Part shown: positions 18,051 through 26,498 of the stretch, in pieces
Numbering within the stretch: the stretch's first letter is position 1
Layout: each line of letters opens with the position of its first letter
Source: VYFG01 sp965221795
GTDB taxonomy: Bacteria; Pseudomonadota; Gammaproteobacteria; Arenicellales; Poriferihabitantaceae
Assembly: GCA_965221795.1 (NCBI GenBank)
Contig: OZ244914.1
Location: 434,001-498,000, forward strand
Reading direction: 5' to 3'
Length of the DNA: 64,000 bases
Translations under genes and position numbers: made by a program
The notes under the pieces: generated by a model
What the model saw: the letters and a program-made list of their open reading frames with translations, nothing else
Databases searched by the model: none
What the model was told of the DNA's origin: nothing

Positions 18051-18335
18051 TTAATGGTAGTCGACGATTTCAACGTTTGAAGGCCCTGCCTGACCTTCGG
18101 GCCATTCGAAGCAGATGCGCCATTGCCGGTTGATGCGAATGGAAAATTGTCCGGTTCGACTGCCTCCCAGAGTTTTCAGCCGGTTGCCACGCAAAGCCTG
18201 CAACGCCGCCAGGTCAGGCGCGGCATTCAGGATAGAAAGCCGCCTTGAAGCTTGATATTCGAAACCCTGAAAGCTCTTTACAGGGTTTCCGCTGGCGAAC
18301 GCCTCTGTTTTCTTGTCCCGGAAGGTCAGAATCAT
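18051..18335 (-). CDS. higB: HigB-type toxin (RelE/HigB mRNA interferase)
   Basis: This 94-residue protein matches plasmid-maintenance killer HigB: MILTFRDKKTEAFASG at the N-terminus, the central ALRGNRLKTLGGSRTGQFSIRINRQWRICFEW with the conserved Arg/Lys residues of the ribosome-dependent mRNA interferase fold, and the C-terminal VEIVDYH. It would cut mRNA on the ribosome when HigA is depleted. It lies 21 bp upstream of higA. A TATAAT at 18405-18410 (reading on the minus strand) is a possible -10 box for the pair, about 70 bp before the start, without a clear -35 box. Confidence 0.93.
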   Translation of the reverse strand: MILTFRDKKTEAFASGNPVKSFQGFEYQASRRLSILNAAPDLAALQALRGNRLKTLGGSRTGQFSIRINRQWRICFEWPEGQAGPSNVEIVDYH

Positions 18336-18403
18336 TATTGGCCTGGGTTATACCGGACATGACTATGGACGTAAAGCGTATACATCAATGGTATTGCGAG
18401 AGC

Positions 18404-18536
18404 ATTATACACTTTGTACAGCGCTCAGAAGGCGTGCAGGTTGCAAACGCATATGGGGTCGCATTCCTCCGCAGGAGACCGCAGCCATCACGTTCGAGTC
18501 ATCGGCAATCTCCATGAGTTGATCGCCGACATCCAT
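18404..18536 (-). CDS. Small ORF behind hairpin leader copy 2 (possibly a remnant)
   Basis: An ATG at 18536, 20 nt after leader copy 2, opens a frame of about 43 residues beginning MDVGDQLMEIADDSNVMAA and ending LLSAVQSV. I do not recognise it. Its position after the leader is the same as for the genes at 15299 and 18921, so it may be a real small protein or the start of a lost gene. It ends over the likely higBA promoter region. Confidence 0.3.
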
Positions 18537-18555
18537 ATTTGAAGTCAAAAGAAAA

Positions 18556-18610
18556 CATGGAGAGACGAAAGAAACCCCCGGTACGGGGAAAATCTCCCCA
18601 TGCGGGTACA
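18556..18610 (-). promoter_or_regulatory. Repeated hairpin leader, copy 2
   Basis: Read on the minus strand it gives TACCCGCATGGGGAGATTT, then TCCCCGTACCGGGGGTTTC and TTTCGTCTCTCCATG. It matches copies 1 and 3 across its whole length, with the hairpin arms conserved. The unit ends 20 nt before the ATG at 18536. Confidence 0.6.
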
Positions 18611-18675
18611 GGGTCTAACGACCCCTGATTTAGGATGGCAACCCCTGATTCAGGGGTTGCGGATTTGGATTGAAA

Positions 18676-18921
18676 TTATGAAGTTCCGAGCAACCGGTTG
18701 GCTATACGCCGGGAAACTTCCGGAGCAATCATTACCAGTACTGCTATTCCGTACAGCATGAGCTCAAGAATATCCATTCGCTGAATCAGTGGTTGTGCAG
18801 CGTCAATGGCATTCTGGTTGAGGAATGCGAGAAAAGTCTCGATTTCCTCTGGCGTATAGCCTTTTTCCTTCATGATTTCATAGGCGCGAATCGCGCTGTT
18901 TTTGGTTTCGTTCGATATCAT
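18676..18921 (-). CDS. Small C-terminally anchored membrane protein
   Basis: This 81-residue protein starts at 18921 (MISNETKNSAIRAYEIMKEKGYT), with a GGAGGAG ribosome-binding site close upstream; the longer frame to 18999 runs through the hairpin leader and is unlikely to be translated. The N-terminal part is helical and acidic (YTPEEIETFLAFL), and one membrane segment follows (DILELMLYGIAVLVMIA) with a basic tail (SRRIANRLLG). Function unknown. The tail-anchored design is like the coiled-coil genes in this window, but the sequence is different. Confidence 0.6.
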   Translation of the reverse strand: MISNETKNSAIRAYEIMKEKGYTPEEIETFLAFLNQNAIDAAQPLIQRMDILELMLYGIAVLVMIAPEVSRRIANRLLGTS

Positions 18922-18955
18922 AACTATCTCCTCCAATGTTTGAGGGTTAAACAAA

Positions 18956-19010
18956 CACGGAGAGACATCGAACGCCCGGCATGGGGAAAATATCCCCATG
19001 CGGGTACAGG
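18956..19010 (-). promoter_or_regulatory. Repeated hairpin leader, copy 3
   Basis: On the minus strand it reads TACCCGCATGGGGATATTT, then TCCCCATGCCGGGCG and GATGTCTCTCCGTG. Here the arms CATGGGGA and TCCCCATG pair perfectly, while copy 1 has a G:T pair at one of these positions, which suggests that the stem is maintained. The outer CCCG and CGGG also pair. It ends 35 nt before the ATG at 18921. Confidence 0.6.
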
Positions 19011-19127
19011 CCGAAGCCCTGGTTTAGGCAATAGTTCCAGACTCTTTCGAGTCACGCACGTCTCGGGAACCTGGCGCGCTTCGTGCAGCGTAGGTGCTGC
19101 GGCCCATGTATTTCCTATCTTCCTGCA

Positions 19128-20387
19128 TCAAATTTGAGATTGCAAGCATTTTTCCCCCCGCTTCCACTCCGAAGTGCAACAGTCGCCGCGATCCCGGAAT
19201 GAGGGCGTAGCCCGAAGGGAGGGATCGCGGCGGCGACCCAAAAATCCGCGCTGCGAACGCTGCTTTTCGGCCTCGGATGGCAGTAATCTCGACGGCCGGC
19301 GATCCTGACCGAAGTTATCGGCCAAAGCCAGGGCGAAACCGGCACCATGAGGCCGAGCGAGGCCGCTCCGGTGGGTCACCGGACTGCCAGGAGGGCGATC
19401 GGGGGACCGCCGGCCGCGTCCGGGGGGAGCCAACCCACGGGCAAAGACCTCCGCCGGGGTGCGGTATCCCAGGACCTTCCGAGGCCGACGGTGGAGCCGG
19501 TCCTCCACCGCCCGCACCGGCGCGGCAGTCACCTGGCGGAAGTCGGTCCCTTTCGGGAAGTACTGGCGCACCAGGCCGTTGGTGTGCTCGTTCAGGCCCC
19601 GTTCCCAGGAATGGTAGGGGGTGGCAAAGTAGAAGCCCGCATCGAGCTTCTGTGCGATCTCCCGATGCCTCGCGAACTCCTTGCCGTTGTCCGCCGTGCC
19701 GGTGTGGACCCGGTCCCGGACCGGCCCCAGACGCCGGGTGAGCGCCGCGGTCACCGCCGCCGCAGTCTTGCCCTCCACCCACTCCAGGAAGGTAAACTTC
19801 GAGCCCCGATCCACGGCCGATACCAGCGCCCCCCGGTGTTTCGCGCCCATGATCGGTTCCAGTTCCCAATCGCCGATCCGGCTCTTCTCGGCCACCACCG
19901 AAGGCCGCTCCGCAATGTCGACCCGATCGGGAATGTGGCCGCGTCCGGCGTGCCGGCCGCCGCGCCAGTTCGGCTTCTTGCCCCGACGTCGCAGGCACCG
20001 GTACCGCGTCCCTCCGGCCTGTCGGTCAGCCCGCACATACTGGTAGATCCACTCTTTCCCCGCCATCACCTCGCCCTGCTGCCGGTACCGACCGGCGATC
20101 GGTTCCGGGCTCCAGCCTGCCCGCAGCCGGTCCTCGACTGCTGCCCAGCGCTCAGGCGTCCTCTTCCGGGGCACCGCCGACGCTTCCCGGCGACGGGCCG
20201 TGGCCTTGCCGTCAGCCGGTTGGTGACGGTCGCCGCGTTGCCCACGGTGGCGCGAGGCCTCGCGCGAGATCGTCGCAGGATCCCGTCCGAGGTCGCGAGC
20301 AATCTCCCGGTTCGAAAACCCCCTGTACAACAGGGCGTGAATCTGGCATCGTTCGGCATGGGTCAGGTGGTGGTAACCTACGGGCAT
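19128..20387 (-). CDS. IS30-family transposase, copy B
   Basis: This 419-residue transposase starts at 20387 (MPVGYHHLTHAERCQIHALLYRG). It has the N-terminal helix-turn-helix (SNREIARDLGRDPATISRE), a central region (WSPEPIAGRYRQQG, GKEWIYQYV), and the catalytic domain (IGDWELEPIMGAKHRG, TADNGKEFARH, SWERGLNEHTNGLVRQYFPKGTDF). The usual first catalytic Asp (WExD) is Glu here, as in copy A. The frame runs past the end of the element to 19128, so the last 90 or so residues, after AEVFARGL, are probably not original. Activity is uncertain. Confidence 0.85.
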   Translation of the reverse strand: MPVGYHHLTHAERCQIHALLYRGFSNREIARDLGRDPATISREASRHRGQRGDRHQPADGKATARRREASAVPRKRTPERWAAVEDRLRAGWSPEPIAGRYRQQGEVMAGKEWIYQYVRADRQAGGTRYRCLRRRGKKPNWRGGRHAGRGHIPDRVDIAERPSVVAEKSRIGDWELEPIMGAKHRGALVSAVDRGSKFTFLEWVEGKTAAAVTAALTRRLGPVRDRVHTGTADNGKEFARHREIAQKLDAGFYFATPYHSWERGLNEHTNGLVRQYFPKGTDFRQVTAAPVRAVEDRLHRRPRKVLGYRTPAEVFARGLAPPGRGRRSPDRPPGSPVTHRSGLARPHGAGFALALADNFGQDRRPSRLLPSEAEKQRSQRGFLGRRRDPSLRATPSFRDRGDCCTSEWKRGEKCLQSQI

Positions 20388-20503
20388 GACAATCCTCCGT
20401 TTGTAGGAAACAGAGATGGTTGACCATCATCTGGCCCACCGCAAGCTTTTCACCTCACCAGCCAGCGGCTTCGGGGGTGTTGCACTTCACACTGGAAAGG
20501 GGG
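19156..20503 (-). mobile_element. IS30-family element, copy B
   Basis: The ends share the inverted repeat around CCAnTnnGAAGTGCAACA: 19156 inward, and its reverse complement out to 20503. It is about 1.35 kb. The right end stops 3 bp from the stop codon of the small membrane protein at 20507, so the insertion lies directly at the end of the Panacea module. No clear target duplication is visible. Confidence 0.85.
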
Positions 20504-20506
20504 CGG

Positions 20507-20860
20507 TTAATAAAAATACTTTTTCAGGTAAGTGGTTCCTAAACCCACAACTGCTCCGCTTAAAACAAAATTCTTTACTGTTCGATAGTCCTCTTCGCTT
20601 AACCAGCCAAAGTTAGTTAGCGTATGAGCCGACACCGTAAATACAGCCCCAATAATTGATAACCAAATGGCTGCCATTAAAATATAAGAACCATAAGCCA
20701 TAATTTGTCTTGATACTTGATCTCTTTTATGCTCGCTACGCGATCTTTCAAGTTCTCTTTGTTCGTTTTCAGCATCTTTTTGGCTTTTATGGTCTTGGTT
20801 TTTTAAAGCTGAAGACTGATCCGGGATTATTTTTCGAGGTTGATCGCTCGTTTTATTCAT
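20507..20860 (-). CDS. Small two-segment membrane protein, candidate PanT-like toxin
   Basis: This 117-residue protein starts at 20860 (MNKTSDQPRKI), or at 20875 with five more residues. A charged coiled-coil-like stretch (SQKDAENEQRELERSRSEHKRDQVS) is followed by two hydrophobic segments (YILMAAIWLSIIGAVFTVSA and FVLSGAVVGLGTTYL). Its start overlaps the end of the Panacea-domain gene, so the two are translationally coupled. Panacea-domain antitoxins are known to be paired with many unrelated toxins, including small membrane-disrupting proteins, and this gene sits in exactly that place. The toxin role is inference. The region is AT-rich compared with its surroundings, which suggests recent transfer. 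Confidence 0.55.
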   Translation of the reverse strand: MNKTSDQPRKIIPDQSSALKNQDHKSQKDAENEQRELERSRSEHKRDQVSRQIMAYGSYILMAAIWLSIIGAVFTVSAHTLTNFGWLSEEDYRTVKNFVLSGAVVGLGTTYLKKYFY

Positions 20861-21341
20861 CGAAAAGTCTTGCATAATGATCCCTGATTAATGGGTTAGG
20901 AATAATTGCATTTTTCCCATACTGAGACCACGTTATATGCCAAGGCGATTGATCGGCATGAGTGATTTGAGACAATTCAATTCCTGTATATCTGTCGTAT
21001 ATATCCCATACTTGTTCAATAATATCTGCTTCTAACTTATCAAATTCCTCATCGGGCACATCTATCGTTTCATTTATTGGATTGTTACCATGTTTTTTTA
21101 ATCCATGATACGTGTCCGGGATAACCGGGCCATAACGCCATGCTTCAACCGGCTGAGCAGATAATGCTTGGTTGTACAAGCCGAGCATCCATCCGTGACT
21201 CAAATAAGTCATTTTGATAATTTTTAATGGATCGGCAGGTTTTGAAGCTTTCATTCCCAAACGAATAAGAAAATTAGAAACACAACGCGCATCATGATTG
21301 CTCGGAATAATAGATCCATTTTGTGGTTGATTGTTTTCCAT
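20853..21341 (-). CDS. Panacea-domain (DUF4065/SocA-like) antitoxin
   Basis: This 162-residue protein carries the DUF4065/SocA-like Panacea domain: KPADPLKIIKMTYLSHGWMLGLY, then AQPVEAWRYGPVIPDTYHGLKKHG, a middle part (FDKLEADIIEQVWDIYDRYTGIELSQITH) and SPWHITWSQYG. In characterised PanAT modules this domain is the antitoxin. The downstream partner overlaps its last codons. It lies next to a restriction-modification gene, so the locus resembles a small defence island. The family call is firm; the antitoxin role follows from the family and from context. Confidence 0.85.
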   Translation of the reverse strand: MENNQPQNGSIIPSNHDARCVSNFLIRLGMKASKPADPLKIIKMTYLSHGWMLGLYNQALSAQPVEAWRYGPVIPDTYHGLKKHGNNPINETIDVPDEEFDKLEADIIEQVWDIYDRYTGIELSQITHADQSPWHITWSQYGKNAIIPNPLIRDHYARLFDE

Positions 21342-21506
21342 TTAATCGCGTTAATTTTTTGCAAAAACCTTTGACACTTTCGCCATTATTAGGTCAAATA
21401 ACAGGCATAGTTACAGGGACAAAGGTAATCATACTGGTAAAGTCAGCACCCGGCAAGCATTTTCGCAAGGGAATTATCAATCTAGAGCCCTGTTTCCGGA
21501 ATGTGG

Positions 21507-24500
21507 TTATCCCGCGGATTGAGGGTAAAGCATGCGAGCACTGCCTGTTCGTATGGTGCGCATCTGCCCTAAAAGGGGTTCCTCCTGAAGTCCGTAAGCG
21601 GCAATTAAAATCCGGTCGAGCTTCTCGATAGTCACCGGACCCGGAGACCCTTCCATATGGAAGTTCACGTTCGGAAACTGGACGCCTCCCTTGCCGATAT
21701 GACTGAATTTGCAAGCTTTCAAAATCCCGGGGGCGAACAGTTGTTTTGCGAGTTTTTCAGTTTCCAATCTCACCGCTTCATCCTGCCAACCTTCAGGTGC
21801 ACATACAGAGCCGTATTCCTGCATGGTTAGGTCGAATGCATCGCCAAGCATCAGCCAGTAGGCATGGAAGAGATGCGAGTTGTAGAGGCCGATCCATGGC
21901 CAGAAAAACTGGTCATCGACCAGTTTGTAGGGCTTGCGCCTGGTATTCTCCAGCACCCCTTCTGGAAGGCAGGATATGAAGTATCGTGTGGTGCGCGGGA
22001 AGGTTACAGTTTTCCCATCGGATAGCTGTATTTTGCTCTTTGATCTTCCAGACATGGCTTTCAATAATTTGGCCAAGGGTTCAGTCGGCGCTTGGGTCCA
22101 TTGAACCGGATGACCGGGCTGGTACTGTCCCCGGCGACCAGTTTCGCGAATATCTGTTTCGCGATGCTGAGCAGATAGTCTGATTAATCCCCGACTCCAT
22201 ATGCGAGGCTTGCTTCCATATCCTTTCTTGATCGTCAATATGGTGGCCCGCTGAGCGTTTTCATTTGGATTATCAGGACCCTTTAGCCACGGCAATTTCG
22301 GAAAAAGCGGCATAGGCCGGTTATCGTAAGTCCTGATATCGACACGTTCTGAACACCTTTCGATCTCATTGCGTACAACCTGAAATGCCTTGTTACGAGC
22401 AAAGACTATAGAATGTGGGATTACTAGGGTGACACATCCGTCGCTTGCCGCAACCTTCATGGCAACTTCGATGAACATCAGATACAGATTTCTTGCATAG
22501 CCTATGTAACCGAGTTCACGGCCGCGTTTTTTGTCTGATGGGTCCGGCGTCTGATATGGCGGATTGCCTATAACAATATCCCATCCGCCATCAGGTGCTG
22601 GAAAGATTTCACGTATGTCATGCTCAACCGGAGGTGCTGAGGGCGAAAGAAACTCTGCATCCAGCCAGCCCAAGTCGGCAGAAGTATAAGAACCCTCGCC
22701 TATACTGCGTAGTCGCTTTCTTGCTTCCTTCTCGTCAAGGCGTGCCGTGTGTTTCTCTGAAGGATAATGTGCTTCCGTCCATAATTCCCGTGCATTACGA
22801 AGATCTTCCATTCCCTGCTTCCATTCTTGATCATGGACTTTCTCTTGACCTGAGAGATCAACACAAAGCGTATTGATCGCTATAACTCGTGTCTCCAGAT
22901 TTGGTAGTGGTTTTACTGCTCCTTTGGCTTGATCGTCATATGCGATGACATCAACCAAGAAAATGAACAGTCGAAGCCGGGTAATCAACACCGCCAGCGG
23001 ATGGATATCTGCAGCATATATCTGCCGCGCTATGATTTTCTCCATGTCTTGTGATGAAAGTTTCTTGTCATTTCCTGACAAACGACAGAGAGCTCGCCAC
23101 AATGCGTGCAACATACCCATCGTAAACGCCCCGCTACCGCAGCATGGATCAAGCACTGTAACACTGCTGAGATGTTTCTTGATATTCTGCTGCACTGTAG
23201 CCTCCCATCCATCCCAATTACGGGACTTCGGCATGGAATAGACGAGGTCCCGGATTTCATCCCAAGATACATCAGGCACCCTGGGTTCAAGCCATCCCGC
23301 CATGGAATCGGCCACCATCTCGTCAACGACATCCTGAGGGGTGTAATAGGTTCCGCCCGGCATCTTGCGATTTTCGCCCTCCTCTCGCACACCATCAACC
23401 TGCAGAATCAGTTGCTCGAACATTTCTCCAAGCATGTTCGGGTCCAGGGCAGTTTCGGATTCGTAGCCGGTGCGACTACAGAGCGTCCAGTCATATCGTC
23501 CAAGGATCGACAAAAGACCATCATGCGCCAGGTATGCCTCATTCCTGATTTCCCCGGGTTTGCTCTCCCCATTGAAACCGGAGAACATCGACCCGTTGAG
23601 AAAAGGAACATCACGAACAAGGTTTCCCAGCCACGAGTTCCCGTTGTCGTTCAGTACCTCTCGCTCGTCCTGGGGCAAAGCCAGAATCCTGCCGAATAGT
23701 GACTCTATATGACGATGGACTTCAAATTGTCTCGATGGCTTCCGACCCTGATCCCAAAGTGCATTGTCGGGAAGTACTCTTCGTTGCTGCAGTATCCAGC
23801 AGAACATGACTCGGACTAGGTGCTGGAGATCAGCCGAAGTCCGTGATGTTTGGCGAAACCACTTGCCAATTTGTTCATGAAAGGCCCTGTGCAGAGGCGT
23901 ACTGCTCAAGGCTTCCAGTGTTTCTTTAGCGTCAGTTTCTGCCCCGTTCCTAGCCAGAGTACTAAACTGGTGCTCTGCCCTTGATCCTGGCAGTAGCGGA
24001 TTGATCAGCGCCGTGGTAAGAAGCTTTTTATCCTCGAAATAAAAACCCCGGCACATTCGGACACCATCCCTGGCAGTGTCAGTCCAGGCTACTCCGATCA
24101 CTCTGCCATAAGCCAGGGAATCATTAGCAAGCAATGATTCCGTAATATCGGAAGGGGCCAGTTTTCCGTCCGGATAGTTCAGGCGCAATGCAGTCAGGTG
24201 AACATCCTGCCTCAGCAATGAGTCCGGGAGATCATATTCTGCAACCTTGGCAAAAGCTGCGTTTCCATCTTGAAATTCGACAATGGACTTGTGCGCTGCA
24301 TCATGGGGGGGGGGGGGGGGGGGGGGGGGTAGCGACTTTGCGAATGAATTCCGCGGGAGTGTCGCAACCTGAAATCACATCCAGCCAGTCTATTATTACC
24401 GGCCCAACAAAATCCTTTTTTTGGAAAAATTCTTTCGTTTGAACATCGGCAAGAATTTTCTGAACTTCAATTAGGGTTTCAACTTTTGAAGGCTGAGGAA

Positions 24501-24927
24501 TATCAGCAAATGGCGAAACATGACTATCTTCGCGTCGTGTGATAAGCCACTCGCTTCCATTCGTAAGAATTCCCCAGGTACCCTCTGCCGAACCCCTAAA
24601 TCGATTCATGTAGTTTTGCAGTTGTCCCAAAGGCGAGGTTGACCATGAGTCTCCACTTCGCTTCATCAAGTCAATCCCAAGACGCTTGACTTCGACAATT
24701 GCCGATGCGGTTCCTGATGCATTCCGGCGGCAAACAAAATCGGGGCGGTCCTTACGCCCGGTTTCCGGATTTGTCGGCTGGGCATCAATCTCGGATACGC
24801 TGAATTTCAACACTTTCTCCAAAACCGGACGAACCAGGCTGTCGCTAATGTCAGCTTCCGTTGGATTCGGTTTGGACTTGACCTGGGCAAGGCGATCAGC
24901 GTACCAATCTGTAGCAACTGAATTCAT
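21507..24927 (-). CDS. Type IIG restriction-modification enzyme, split by a slippable G25 tract (OFF as sequenced)
   Basis: Two frames together make one type IIG enzyme. The N-terminal part (24927 to about 24301, 208 residues) has a PD-(D/E)xK nuclease: Pro62-Asp63 in RPDFVC and Glu79-Val80-Lys81 in AIVEVKRLG. It then runs into eight prolines and a stop. The C-terminal part is open from the tract onward, through DAAHKSIVEFQDGNAAFAKV, to 21507. It has the adenine methyltransferase motifs LDPCCGSGAF and NPPYQ and a C-terminal target-recognition region. The frames differ by one base: 3421 bp minus one is 1140 codons, so 24 G (or 27) would give a 1139-residue fused protein. With 25 G only the nuclease fragment is made, unless translation restarts internally (for example at 24218). 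Confidence 0.88.
24305..24329. repeat. G25 homopolymer tract within the type IIG gene
   Basis: There are 25 consecutive G (poly-C on the coding strand). They encode a proline linker between the nuclease domain and the methyltransferase part. It is the natural slippage site for phase variation. The exact count should be treated with care because such runs are hard to sequence. Confidence 0.9.
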
Positions 24928-25178
24928 GTTCTGATATCAAGGTCGAACCTTTCCCCCCCTCTGGTGACCGCGAAGGCCCGAATCATGGACCGCGCCGATG
25001 AAGACGAGGACTGACGGCCCGTCTCGGCTTCCAGCCCATAGTTCCTCCCAAGAGCCACCGCATCGCTCCCGGGGAACACGGCCGGAAAGGGTTCCGGCAG
25101 CGCAATGAGGCCGAACTCCGGTACCGGAGGCTCAAGAGCTCCCGTCGGGTCTGCTCGCGCTTCGACCAGTTCGATGTC
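24924..25178 (-). pseudogene. 3' end of an unidentified gene overlapping the type IIG start by ATGA
   Basis: A frame without a start codon is open for 84 codons, from just after a TAA (25179-25181) to a TGA at 24924-24926. It begins DIELVEARADPTG, contains FGLIALPEPFPAVFPG and ends GGERFDLDIRT. Its TGA overlaps the ATG of the type IIG gene (ATGA), the mark of a coupled operon partner. The sequence is codon-like but I do not recognise it. The rest of the gene was presumably lost when the DNA to its right was rearranged. Confidence 0.45.
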
Positions 25179-25232
25179 TTATTACTCGGATTCGTCGTCT
25201 TTGCGTGGGTTGTCGAGGCACTACGTAACGTT

Positions 25233-25482
25233 AGGGAATTATACAGTTCGGGATGATCTTCCTTGATCGTGATCAGCCATTCCGCCTTGACATCCTCTTC
25301 CCGGAATATATCGCTGAATCCGGCCCCTTCTGCACTGGACCCAATCGGAGCCGTAAACTGCTTGTTCTTGTTGAAGGGGGGATCCAGTAGATCAGGTCAA
25401 TACAATCCGAATTGATCCCCCGTAGAACCTCCAGGTTGTCCTTGCAGAAAATCGTCCGGTTCGGAACGTTGCAGTCTGTCAT
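25233..25482 (-). pseudogene. DNA methyltransferase fragment, frameshifted in the catalytic motif
   Basis: From the ATG at 25482 the frame reads NRTIFCKDNLEVLRGINSDCIDLIY, the start of beta-class (Mod-like) site-specific DNA methyltransferases. The next codons should be LDPPFNKNKQF, but a single base is missing in TACTGGATCCC, so the frame changes exactly at the catalytic motif. In the corrected frame it continues DPPFNKNKQFTAPIGSS and IFREEDVKAEWL to HPELYN, after which similarity ends. The ATG is only seven bases after the stop of the IS1595 transposase, so it may have been a passenger gene of that element. Confidence 0.72.
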
Positions 25483-25489
25483 TATCGTT

Positions 25490-26437
25490 TTACCGGATCA
25501 GCTGCCAGTAAGGAAGTTTCTTTCCTTCCATGTTTTTCACCATCCGGCTCATCTGATCCACTGTGCCACAATCCCGGTCATTATGCCGTCCGGCAAATTC
25601 GTTGACATAGCGGTTCAAATGCTTTTCGCTCATGTGGTGGTAGGTGCCATGGTAGCCCCGCTTGAGTAGTGCCCAAAAGGACTCGATCCCGTTGGTATGG
25701 GCCTGATCCTTGACGTACTCACTCACGGAATGACAAACCGTCTCATGGGGATTGGGGATACCCTGATAACCACTGTGTTCGTCCGTATATACGGGTGTCC
25801 AGTATTCGGTCACTTCACCCATGAATTCGTGCAAATAGGTCTTGCTGGTGGATTCCAGTGTCCGGGGCTTGATCTGTTTGGTTTTACGGTCCTTGGCTCC
25901 GATGACGGCGATTTTCCCTACCGTTCCCCGTCCGGCATCCTTCAGGGCTTTTTGCTTGGCGTTGGACATATTCTTCCGCTTGCCCCCTATGTAGGTTTCG
26001 TCTACTTCCACCGGTCCGTCAAACAGGGGGTTACTGGTCTGGTAGACTTCGCGGATCCGGTGCGACATATACCAGGCGGATTTTTGACTGATCTTCAAAT
26101 CCCGGTGGAGCTTCATGCTGGAAACCCCTTTCAGGTGAGTAGTGAACAGGTAAATGGCAATGGCCCATTTCCGGTAGCCAAGGTTGGACCCTTCCATGAT
26201 GGACCCCTTCTTTACACTGAACATCGGCTTGCCTTCGCATTCCCGGCAACGGTGGGTCATGCTTTTGTGCTTGATACCGCTCTGGACATTCTTTGATCCA
26301 CAATGCGGGCAGGTCGGACCGTCGGGCCACATTTTCTCCTCAAACCATTGCCGAGCCGTCTCGTCATCCGGGAACCGGTCAAACAGTTCTACAAGGCCCA
26401 TGCCTTCTCGATGATTCTTTCCGGGAGCGTTTGCCAT
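25490..26437 (-). CDS. IS1595-family (ISXO2-like) transposase
   Basis: This 315-residue transposase (start at 26437, MANAPGKN, with AGAAGAG upstream; a start at 26473 is also possible) has an N-terminal zinc ribbon (CPHCGSKNVQ and HRCRECEGKP), then FSVKKGSIMEGSNLGYRKW and the catalytic domain with VDETYIGGKRKNMSN. Further on come VYTDEHSGYQGI and NGIESFWALLKRGYHGTYHHM, all typical of the IS1595/ISXO2 group. The frame is intact. I could not fix the terminal inverted repeats: an imperfect repeat of AATGTGACnAAAnTATA occurs at 26464 and 26930, and a faint match lies near 25230. Confidence 0.9.
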   Translation of the reverse strand: MANAPGKNHREGMGLVELFDRFPDDETARQWFEEKMWPDGPTCPHCGSKNVQSGIKHKSMTHRCRECEGKPMFSVKKGSIMEGSNLGYRKWAIAIYLFTTHLKGVSSMKLHRDLKISQKSAWYMSHRIREVYQTSNPLFDGPVEVDETYIGGKRKNMSNAKQKALKDAGRGTVGKIAVIGAKDRKTKQIKPRTLESTSKTYLHEFMGEVTEYWTPVYTDEHSGYQGIPNPHETVCHSVSEYVKDQAHTNGIESFWALLKRGYHGTYHHMSEKHLNRYVNEFAGRHNDRDCGTVDQMSRMVKNMEGKKLPYWQLIR

Positions 26438-26498
26438 GTCAATCTCTTCTGGTATTTTCTGAAATGTGACCAAAATATAATTTTTTGGGCAAACGGCG

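Noticed and set aside
24301..24927. Treating the 208-residue nuclease fragment and the 903-residue methyltransferase as two separate genes
   Set aside because: The frame after the tract is open right up to it and continues in family-like sequence, so one split gene explains both better.
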